Positions 1 through 5,010 of a stretch of DNA of 5,010 nucleotides are shown piece after piece. The notes under the pieces are model-generated. The model had not been told where the DNA came from. It ran no database searches and worked only from the letters and a program-made list of their open reading frames with translations. The stretch comes from Bacteroidota bacterium (GTDB taxonomy: Bacteria; Bacteroidota; Bacteroidia; 2-12-FULL-35-15): NCBI GenBank assembly GCA_023251855.1, contig JAHEYA010000046.1, forward strand, positions 5,518 through 10,527, in the 5' to 3' direction. Position 1 is the first letter of the stretch. The number at the start of each line of letters is the position of its first letter. Both the position numbers and the translations under genes were made by a program.

Positions 1-588
1 GCAATGAAAAGCCTTTCACGCTTTATCGATTTGAATGAATTGGCAACAATTCGTTTTGCGACACTTAAAAATCAGTTTGAAATCAAAAACAAAATAATCA
101 CTATTCCTAAAATGGAAATTAAGTCGAGTGCAATCAATCTTACTATTTCAGGTACCCATAATTTCAATAATGAGATCGAGTATAAAATAAAATTGTCGTT
201 AAATGAGTTATTAGCTAAAAAGGCAAAGAAGTCTCACACGACAGGGGAGAAGAATGATGAATTGGGGAAGGTAGAAGATGATGGATTAGGAAGGATCAAT
301 ATTTTTTTATCAATGACAGGAACAACGGATAATCCAATCATTAAATACGATTCGAAAAGCGCGATACAAAATATAAAACAAAATTTGAAGATTGAAAAAC
401 AAACGTTAAAATTAGTACTAAAAGAAGAGTTCGGACTGTTTAAAAAAGATACAACTTTACATATTAAAACAAAAGTCTCGAAAGAAGATGAGTCTAAGTT
501 TATTATCAAATGGGATGAGGAAGACAAGAGGGCAGAAGAGAAAAAAGTATTGAAAAAACCAAAGAAAGAAGAGGAAGATGATTTTTAA
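1..588 (+). CDS. AsmA-like protein, C-terminal part (5' end outside window)
   Basis: This is the C-terminal ~195 residues of a larger protein that resembles the C-terminal region of Bacteroidota AsmA-like proteins. These are large, usually N-terminally anchored envelope proteins linked to outer-membrane assembly or lipid transport. The frame is open through base 1 (GCA, Ala, before the ATG at 4), so that ATG is probably internal. Visible segments, numbered from that Met: a beta-rich part at about 1-70 with SLSRFIDLNEL, IPKMEIKSSAINLTISGTH and alternating hydrophobic residues; a charged, probably disordered linker at about 72-94; another short beta segment with MTGTTDNPIIKYD near 104-116; an amphipathic Lys-rich helix at about 118-148; and a Lys/Glu/Asp-rich tail from about 160 to the end at EEEDDF. 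No membrane segment lies in the visible part. The family call is by recognition of the beta pattern and the SGTH and TGTTDNP motifs. The stop is TAA at 586-588. Confidence 0.72.
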   Translation, partial: AMKSLSRFIDLNELATIRFATLKNQFEIKNKIITIPKMEIKSSAINLTISGTHNFNNEIEYKIKLSLNELLAKKAKKSHTTGEKNDELGKVEDDGLGRINIFLSMTGTTDNPIIKYDSKSAIQNIKQNLKIEKQTLKLVLKEEFGLFKKDTTLHIKTKVSKEDESKFIIKWDEEDKRAEEKKVLKKPKKEEEDDF

Positions 589-685
589 ATTTTTTGAATT
601 TACCAGAGACCCAAGAGGTTGCCATTTTTAAGCCATTTCAATAAAAAGCGCTAAATTCGCAATCCGAATCAAAAAAAACAATTAG
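589..685 (+). other. Spacer between AsmA-like gene and histidine kinase gene
   Basis: This 97-nt A/T-rich spacer holds no ORF. I found no strong hairpin with a T-run and no exact Bacteroidota -7 element (TAnnTTTG). The only TTTG (593-596) is preceded by ATTT rather than TAnn. A short direct repeat, GCCATTT, occurs twice about 11 nt apart in its middle, with no obvious role. The poly-A stretch just before the kinase GTG may act as an A-rich translation leader of the kind common in this phylum. Whether the kinase has its own promoter here cannot be decided by eye. Confidence 0.4.
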
Positions 686-2188
686 GTGAATATTTACTCT
701 AAAAAACAGCGATGGAAATTATGGCTTTTTATAGCCGCTATTGTTATTGTTGGAGCTACTTTGTGGTATACTAATATTTTAGTCAATAAAATAGCTCAAG
801 AGGAACGTAAAAAGGTAAAATTATGGGCTGATGCGGTTCAGAAAAAAGCCAACCTTGTAAAATATACCAACGAATTATTTAATAAAATAAAAACGGAAGA
901 ACGCAAAAAAGTTCAGTTGTGGGCAGAAGCAACAAGGCAATTGTCAAGGGATTTAAGTGATTATGGTTTTGTTCTTAAAGTTGTTTCTGATAATACCACA
1001 GTTCCGGTAATATTAGTTGATGAAAAGGAAAAACCAATTACCTCAAGGAATTTAGATCCTGAAAAGGAAAAGGATACTGCCTATTTGAGAAGCCAGATGA
1101 TGGCCATGCGTATTGCCCAGGAGCCTATTGAAATAAATATTTATAAAGGGAAAAAAAATTATTTATACTATCAGGACTCTAAACTTTTTTCTGAATTAAA
1201 AAATGTATTTGACGATCTGGTGAAATCATTTATTTCTGAAGTTGCAGTGAATTCATCATCAGTACCTGTTATTTATACCGATTCAACAAAAATAAATGTA
1301 ATTGCTTCCGGGAATATCGATTCTTTAAAAATAAAAGATATTCCTTTTTTAAAAACCGTGATAACTGATATGGCAGCAAAAAATCAGCCTATTGAAGTGG
1401 AATTCGGGGATGGTAGCAAAAGTTATATTTTTTATCAGGAATCAATGTTGTTAACGCAACTTAAGTATTATCCTTTTGTTATGTTTGGCGTTGTTGGCCT
1501 GTTTTTATTAGTTGCTTATTTGTTGTTCAGCACTGCACGAAAAGTGGAACAAAATCAGGTATGGGTGGGTATGGCAAAGGAAACTGCTCATCAGCTGGGA
1601 ACACCGCTTTCCTCATTGATCGCTTGGTTAGAATATCTAAAATCAAAAGGGTTGGATTCTGAGACAACAGTTGAAATTGAAAAAGATATAAAACGTCTGG
1701 AAACAATTACCGAACGTTTTTCAAAAATCGGCTCTGTTCCTAAGTTAGACAAAGTAGATCTTGTGAACGTGTTAAAAGATTCAATTAGTTATATTAAATT
1801 AAGAACATCTAAAAATATTGTATTTACAATAGATACAGGAAATCAAAAAGAAGTATTTGCTCAATTAAATGTTCCATTGTTTGAGTGGGTAATTGAAAAT
1901 TTATGTAAAAATGCCGTAGATGCAATGGTAGGAAATGGTGCGATAACAATAACTCTTACTGATCAAACACAATTTGTTTATATCGATATTTCGGATACCG
2001 GAAAAGGAATTCCGAAATCAAAATATAAAACTGTTTTTGAACCCGGTTTTACCACCAAACAACGTGGTTGGGGGCTTGGTTTGTCTCTTACCAAGCGGAT
2101 TATAGAAAATTACCATTCAGGAGAAATCTTTGTAAAAAGCTCCGAAATTGATAAAGGCACAACCTTCCGGATTGTTTTGAATAAATAA
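686..2188 (+). CDS. Orphan two-TM sensor histidine kinase with duplicated periplasmic sensor region
   Basis: This 500-residue inner-membrane kinase should autophosphorylate on His in response to an envelope signal and pass the phosphate to a response regulator encoded elsewhere. Order: short basic N-terminus; TM1 about 12-33; periplasmic part about 34-262; TM2 about 263-282; a short linker with no HAMP-sized region; dimerisation/phosphoacceptor helix with H302 in HQLGTPLSSL; HATPase domain with N-box ENLCKNAVDA (404-413), G1 DTGKGIP (437-443), F-box FEPGFTT (451-457) and G2 GWGLGLSL (461-468). All ATP-binding boxes look intact. The H-box has Gln303 where HisKA proteins usually have Glu or Asp. 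The periplasmic part contains two kinds of internal repeat, listed separately. The GTG at 686 is chosen because an in-frame TAG (683-685) directly precedes it, there is no early in-frame ATG, and MNIYSKKQRWK fits the N-terminus I remember for this family. hemW starts 3 nt downstream in the same frame. The signal is unknown. Confidence 0.92.
   Translation: MNIYSKKQRWKLWLFIAAIVIVGATLWYTNILVNKIAQEERKKVKLWADAVQKKANLVKYTNELFNKIKTEERKKVQLWAEATRQLSRDLSDYGFVLKVVSDNTTVPVILVDEKEKPITSRNLDPEKEKDTAYLRSQMMAMRIAQEPIEINIYKGKKNYLYYQDSKLFSELKNVFDDLVKSFISEVAVNSSSVPVIYTDSTKINVIASGNIDSLKIKDIPFLKTVITDMAAKNQPIEVEFGDGSKSYIFYQESMLLTQLKYYPFVMFGVVGLFLLVAYLLFSTARKVEQNQVWVGMAKETAHQLGTPLSSLIAWLEYLKSKGLDSETTVEIEKDIKRLETITERFSKIGSVPKLDKVDLVNVLKDSISYIKLRTSKNIVFTIDTGNQKEVFAQLNVPLFEWVIENLCKNAVDAMVGNGAITITLTDQTQFVYIDISDTGKGIPKSKYKTVFEPGFTTKQRGWGLGLSLTKRIIENYHSGEIFVKSSEIDKGTTFRIVLNK
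785..946 (+). repeat. Tandem helical repeat in the kinase, EERKKVxLWAxA twice
   Basis: Kinase residues 34-55 and 66-87 align without gaps at an offset of 32 residues, with 13 of 22 identical by my count. The shared core is NKI..EERKKV.LWA.A. Each copy is a charged, probably helical stretch just outside TM1, so together they may form a long helix or helical hairpin leaving the membrane. The similarity is plain at protein level. The DNA has diverged, so this is an old duplication rather than a recent one. Confidence 0.8.
1001..1465 (+). repeat. Duplicated periplasmic sensor module in the kinase (VPVI...D to Y.YQ.S.L..LK)
   Basis: Kinase residues 106-172 and 193-260 share the same layout at an offset of 87-88. 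Each starts with VPVI, then a D, then an I.S.N.D pattern, then a helix, then PIE, a G.K turn, Y.xYQ.S.L..LK and the next helix. In the second part (147-172 against 235-260) I count 12 identities in 26. The pattern suggests two small PAS/CACHE-like alpha/beta domains in tandem between the membrane segments. The second copy runs directly into TM2. The fold is inference; the repeat is visible in the sequence. Confidence 0.75.
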
Positions 2189-2191
2189 ACA

Positions 2192-3361
2192 ATGGCAGGT
2201 ATATACATTCATATTCCTTTTTGTAAACAAGCGTGTTATTATTGTGATTTCCATTTTTCTACTTCTTTGAAAAATAAAAATTCTTTTTTGCAGGCTCTGA
2301 AAAAAGAGATCGAATTGCAGAAGGAATACTTGTTTCCGCAATCAGGTGTGGGGTTTTCACCTGAGATAAATACAATTTATTTCGGAGGAGGAACCCCTTC
2401 TTTACTTTCTCCATCAGAACTGATGGAGATTTTTGATACACTTCATAAACATTTTAAAGTTGCAACTGATGCAGAAATAACGTTGGAGGCTAATCCTGAT
2501 GATCTTGTTTCAAAAAAAATAAAAGAACTAAAAAGCACTCCTGTTAACCGTTTAAGTATTGGGATCCAAAGTTTTTATGATGAAGATTTAAAACTATTAA
2601 ACCGAGCTCACAATTCACAGGAAGCAGTATCTACTGTAAAAGCAGCTCAGGATGAAGGATTCGAAAATATTACCATTGATCTGATATATGGTATTCCAAC
2701 TTTATCAAATGAAAAGTGGAAGCATAATTTATATTCGGCTTTTGAATTGGAAGTAAAACATATCTCCTCCTATTGTTTAACAGTAGAGCCTAAAACGGCA
2801 TTAGCGCATTTGATTGAAGTTGGAAAAATGAAAAACGTTGATGAACAGAAGAATGCAGAACAGTTTGAAATAATGTTGGAAGAAATGAAAAAAAATAATT
2901 TTGTTCAGTATGAGATATCTAATTTTTGTAAGAATAATTATTTTTCTAAGCATAACAGTAATTATTGGTTAAAGGAAACCTATTTAGGTTTAGGCCCATC
3001 AGCTCATTCATATAATGTCAACAGCCGGCAATGGAACATTTCCAATAATGTGCTGTATATCCAATCGCTTGAAAAAAAACAATTAAATTTTGAGAAAGAA
3101 ATTTTAAACACTACACAACAATACAACGAATATATTTTAACTTCGTTACGAACTATGTGGGGTACAGATTTGAAATATATTGAACAACAATTTGGCAAAG
3201 ATTATTTATCATACTGTTTAAACGAAGTGTCAAAATACAGTATCACAGGTGACATTGAGAACAGAGACAATAAATTATTTTTAACTGATAAAGGAAAATT
3301 ATTTGCAGACAAGATTGCAAGTAATTTATTTTTTGTTGGAAAAAATGTAGCAACAATTTAA
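2192..3361 (+). CDS. hemW: HemW, radical SAM heme chaperone-like protein
   Basis: This 389-residue cytoplasmic radical SAM protein belongs to the HemN/HemW group. HemW is thought to bind heme and deliver it to respiratory proteins; many databases mislabel it as coproporphyrinogen III oxidase. The [4Fe-4S] cluster motif is C11-x3-C15-x2-C18, followed by D19-F20. True HemN has an extra Cys two residues after the third (CxxxCxxCxC) and about 50 residues before the motif; here that position is Phe20 and the motif starts at residue 11, both pointing to HemW. Other landmarks: GGGTPS (65-70), EANPD (99-103), SIGIQSF (122-128), LNRAH (136-140), DLIYGIPT (163-170), YEISNF (240-245) and GLGPSAHS (266-273), with a HemN C-terminal-type region after about 300. 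Length is normal for HemW. ATG 2192 is the first possible start: the kinase TAA (2186-2188) is in the same frame two codons upstream. Likely cotranscribed with the kinase and the cyclase. Confidence 0.93.
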   Translation: MAGIYIHIPFCKQACYYCDFHFSTSLKNKNSFLQALKKEIELQKEYLFPQSGVGFSPEINTIYFGGGTPSLLSPSELMEIFDTLHKHFKVATDAEITLEANPDDLVSKKIKELKSTPVNRLSIGIQSFYDEDLKLLNRAHNSQEAVSTVKAAQDEGFENITIDLIYGIPTLSNEKWKHNLYSAFELEVKHISSYCLTVEPKTALAHLIEVGKMKNVDEQKNAEQFEIMLEEMKKNNFVQYEISNFCKNNYFSKHNSNYWLKETYLGLGPSAHSYNVNSRQWNISNNVLYIQSLEKKQLNFEKEILNTTQQYNEYILTSLRTMWGTDLKYIEQQFGKDYLSYCLNEVSKYSITGDIENRDNKLFLTDKGKLFADKIASNLFFVGKNVATI

Positions 3362-3371
3362 ACGAATTTAA

Positions 3372-4130
3372 ATGCTTTCAAAAATTACCTATAAAGGAAA
3401 AACATACTCAGCAGATCTTTCAAAACCTATTGATATTTCTATTCCTTTAAGGGTTGGAGAACAAAATGTAAATGCATGGCATTGTTCTCCTTTAAAAATT
3501 GAACCTGTTCATATGGGCGATTGGGTGGGTGATGTAAAGCAAGGAGCTTCAATTAATTTTAGGAATATACAATTTAATCCTCATGGAAATGGTACTCATA
3601 CCGAATGTGTTGGTCATATTAGTAAAGAAGATTATACCATAAACCAATGTTTAAAAAAATTCTTTTTTATTGCGGAGTTGATTACTATTTTGCCGGCTGG
3701 AAAAAATGGGGGAGACCAATTGATTACTAAAAAGCATATTGAAAATTGTTTAGGAGATAAACGTCCGGAAGCTCTTGTTATTCGTACTTTAGATAATAGT
3801 CCTTCAAAAATTAACAAACACTATACAAGTACAAATCCACCTTACCTTCATCAGGAAGCTGCTGAATTGATTGATGCTATGGGTATTGATCATTTGTTAA
3901 TTGATTTGCCTTCAGTAGATAAAGAAGTGGATGGAGGGAAACTATTGGCACATCATGCTTTTTGGCAGTATCCCAAAAACACAAAATTAAATCGTACCAT
4001 CACTGAAATGATTTACGTTGCTAATAACGTATGCGATGGAACTTATCTTTTGAATATCCAGATTGCAAGTTTCGAAAATGATGCCTCACCAAGTAAACCT
4101 GTTCTTTATCAGCTGAATATAGCCCTTTAA
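3372..4130 (+). CDS. Cyclase family protein (KynB-like metal-dependent hydrolase)
   Basis: This 252-residue protein belongs to the cyclase / bacterial kynurenine formamidase-like superfamily (Pfam Cyclase), metal-dependent enzymes that hydrolyse amides or related bonds. DISIPL at 21-26 matches the family's usual N-terminal D(I/L)S.P(L/M) start. The metal-site region is HGNGTHTECVGH (71-82), a variant of the family motif HxGTHxDxPxH: one extra residue after the first His, Glu78 for Asp and Val80 for Pro, while His76 and His82 keep their spacing. Later landmarks are LLIDLPSVD (175-183), the DGG.LLAHHAFW segment (187-198) and E212 in a TITEMIYV segment. There is no signal peptide or membrane segment. 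It starts 10 nt after hemW, and an in-frame TAA (3369-3371) abuts the ATG, so the start is fixed. No kynurenine-pathway gene is nearby, so I give no symbol and no substrate. Confidence 0.88.
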   Translation: MLSKITYKGKTYSADLSKPIDISIPLRVGEQNVNAWHCSPLKIEPVHMGDWVGDVKQGASINFRNIQFNPHGNGTHTECVGHISKEDYTINQCLKKFFFIAELITILPAGKNGGDQLITKKHIENCLGDKRPEALVIRTLDNSPSKINKHYTSTNPPYLHQEAAELIDAMGIDHLLIDLPSVDKEVDGGKLLAHHAFWQYPKNTKLNRTITEMIYVANNVCDGTYLLNIQIASFENDASPSKPVLYQLNIAL

Positions 4131-4164
4131 ATTAAAATCAGTAATACTTCAGCTATATTTTTTT
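4116..4164 (+). terminator. Possible weak terminator at the cyclase/upp convergent junction
   Basis: AATATAGC (4116-4123) and GCTATATT (4152-4159) are perfect 8-nt inverted copies. On the plus strand the second arm runs into seven T's (4158-4164), as expected for an intrinsic terminator of the kinase-hemW-cyclase unit. Against it: only two G-C pairs and a loop of 28 nt. An alternative pairing, AGCTGA (4111-4116) with TCAGCT (4149-4154), competes with it. The hairpin overlaps the 3' ends of both the cyclase and upp genes. On the minus strand it is not followed by a T-run. Confidence 0.27.
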
Positions 4165-4800
4165 GCCGTAAGCAAGATCACCTGCATCACCTAGTCCTGG
4201 TACAATGTAAGCCTTTGCAGTTAGTTCATCATCAACAGCACCACACCAAATAGTTACATTCTCGGGTAACTGCTTTCTAGCATATTCAACTCCTTCAGTA
4301 CTTGCAATTATTGCTACAATATGAGTGTGCCTTGGTTTTCCGCGTTGCAACAATGCATTATAGGTTAATACAATTGATGAACCGCTTGCAAGCATAGGGT
4401 CGCACAAAATTAATTCTTTATCAGTAAGCTCCGGACTGGCAAGGTATTCCAACTGAATATCAAACGTACCATTTTTATGATGCTTTCGGTAAGCAGAGAT
4501 AAAAGCGTTTTCTGCTCTATCAAAATAATTTAAAACTCCAACATGTAAAGGTAAACCGGCTCTTAAAATACTTGCTATAACCGGTTGTGATTTTATCATT
4601 GAAACATTAGCAATACCAAGTGAAGTAATTACTTCACGTGTTTCATACTCAAAAGTTTTGCTGATCTCGTAACTCATGATCTCACCCATACGTTCAATAT
4701 TTCTTCTGAAACGCATGCTGTCTTTTTGGATATTCTCATCCCTGATTTCGGCAATGAATTGGTTAAATACCGAGTTGTTATTGCCTATAATACGTACCAT
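4153..4800 (-). CDS. upp: Uracil phosphoribosyltransferase
   Basis: This enzyme converts uracil and PRPP to UMP and pyrophosphate, salvaging pyrimidines in the cytoplasm. At 215 residues it has the usual length for Upp. The PRPP-binding loop is DPMLASGSS (134-142), a mild variant of the common DPMLATGGS. ILRAGLPL (78-85) is the conserved RAG segment, and YIVPGLGDAGDLAYG (198-212) is the C-terminal uracil-binding region, with DLAYG where many homologues have D(R/A)xFG. The N-terminus (an S/N V.N.FIAEIRD segment followed by MRFRRN.ER.GE) matches Upp throughout, so ATG at 4800-4798 is the likely start. An in-frame TAA lies about seven codons upstream with no other ATG between. There is no clear Shine-Dalgarno sequence. 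The stop is TAG at 4153-4155. It converges on the cyclase gene and lies 57 nt downstream of the acyltransferase-like gene on the same strand, with which it may be cotranscribed. Confidence 0.96.
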   Translation of the reverse strand: MVRIIGNNNSVFNQFIAEIRDENIQKDSMRFRRNIERMGEIMSYEISKTFEYETREVITSLGIANVSMIKSQPVIASILRAGLPLHVGVLNYFDRAENAFISAYRKHHKNGTFDIQLEYLASPELTDKELILCDPMLASGSSIVLTYNALLQRGKPRHTHIVAIIASTEGVEYARKQLPENVTIWCGAVDDELTAKAYIVPGLGDAGDLAYGKKI

Positions 4801-4857
4801 AACAAAATTATTAAATAGTTATATTGTTGAATTAACAAATCATTCAATGCAAACAGC

Positions 4858-5010
4858 CTAATTCTTCTTACTGATCCACTTCACAATACTTGGCAAAGAA
4901 TTTTTTTTCAATCGTAAATATACACAATCTTTTGAACCGAAATTTTTATAAAAACGAGCAACAGATTCAACCGAAGATCCTCCAAAATCCAATAAAATAT
5001 CTTTGGTTGA
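4858..5010 (-). CDS. FemAB/GNAT-like acyltransferase, C-terminal end (5' part outside window)
   Basis: Reading the minus strand from the right edge gives an open frame of 50 codons ending in TAG (4858-4860). The visible piece contains LLDFGGSSVESVARFYKNFG, then C.YLRLKKNSLP and a basic end, IVKWISKKN. The pattern DF(E/G)GS...(V/I)ARFYK.FG followed by a short strand and LP is one I associate with the C-termini of FemAB-like or GNAT-superfamily acyltransferases in Bacteroidota. Some of these act on cell-wall or surface-glycan precursors. That the frame is coding is quite likely: it is open to the edge with protein-like composition, and its strand and spacing to upp fit. The family is less certain because the catalytic core lies outside the window. 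No substrate can be proposed. Confidence 0.6.
   Translation of the reverse strand, partial: STKDILLDFGGSSVESVARFYKNFGSKDCVYLRLKKNSLPSIVKWISKKN

Noticed and set aside
234..527. 97-codon open frame on the minus strand inside the AsmA-like gene
   Set aside because: Its Ser/Phe/Ile-rich composition is the antisense reflection of the Lys/Glu/Asp-rich plus-strand protein. It shows no recognisable domain, and the plus-strand frame is clearly coding.
625..685. Possible small RNA or attenuator in the spacer before the kinase
   Set aside because: Only a three-base GCG/CGC pairing and a short direct repeat were found. There is no stable stem and no T-run.
2192..3361. Annotation as HemN, oxygen-independent coproporphyrinogen III oxidase
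   Set aside because: The residue two after the third cluster Cys is Phe20, not Cys, and there is no N-terminal extension before the motif. Both features mark HemW rather than HemN.
4803..4810. Minus-strand TAATTTTG, an exact match to the Bacteroidota -7 element TAnnTTTG, upstream of upp
   Set aside because: It lies only two bases before the upp ATG, so transcription would begin inside the gene. The nearest upstream TTG is about 25 nt away, longer than the usual spacing. Upp homology starts at this ATG, so the start is not misplaced. Probably a chance match in AT-rich DNA.
4676..4861. 61-codon open frame on the plus strand across the 5' end of upp
   Set aside because: It overlaps the well-supported upp N-terminus in antisense, runs on into the spacer and looks like no known family.
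1..5010. CRISPR array, insertion sequence, phage or toxin-antitoxin module
   Set aside because: I found no regularly spaced repeats, transposase, terminal inverted repeats, integrase or short overlapping toxin/antitoxin gene pair on either strand. Composition looks even across the window.

Overview
This AT-rich window looks like a stretch of a Bacteroidota chromosome (Flavobacteriia- or Sphingobacteriia-like). This rests on the protein types (an AsmA-like C-terminus, a two-TM histidine kinase with an HQLGTP H-box, a cyclase with an HGNGTH motif) and on gene starts preceded by A/T-rich leaders with no clear Shine-Dalgarno sequence. It is family-level recognition from memory, not a database result.

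Layout. The plus strand carries, in order: (1) the 3' end of an AsmA-like envelope protein gene, cut by the left edge (1-588); (2) a 97-nt spacer; (3) an orphan membrane histidine kinase with a GTG start and two levels of internal duplication in its sensor half (686-2188); (4) hemW, the radical SAM heme chaperone-like protein, 3 nt after the kinase (2192-3361); (5) a metal-dependent cyclase/formamidase-like hydrolase 10 nt further on (3372-4130). The last three are packed tightly enough to be one transcription unit. The minus strand carries upp, uracil phosphoribosyltransferase (4153-4800), converging on the cyclase with only 22 nt between stops. Upstream of upp on the same strand lies the last 50 codons of a FemAB/GNAT-like acyltransferase gene cut by the right edge (4858-5010).

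How the genes relate. The contents are mostly housekeeping: envelope maintenance (AsmA-like), signalling (kinase), heme delivery (HemW), a small-molecule hydrolase of unknown substrate, and pyrimidine salvage (Upp). No single pathway ties them together. The kinase has no response regulator beside it, so its partner must be encoded elsewhere.

I see no mobile element, CRISPR array, tRNA or rRNA, and no sign of a new multigene system. The points most worth a second look are the duplicated sensor region and the H-Q (instead of H-E) phosphoacceptor box of the kinase, and the altered metal-binding motif of the cyclase.
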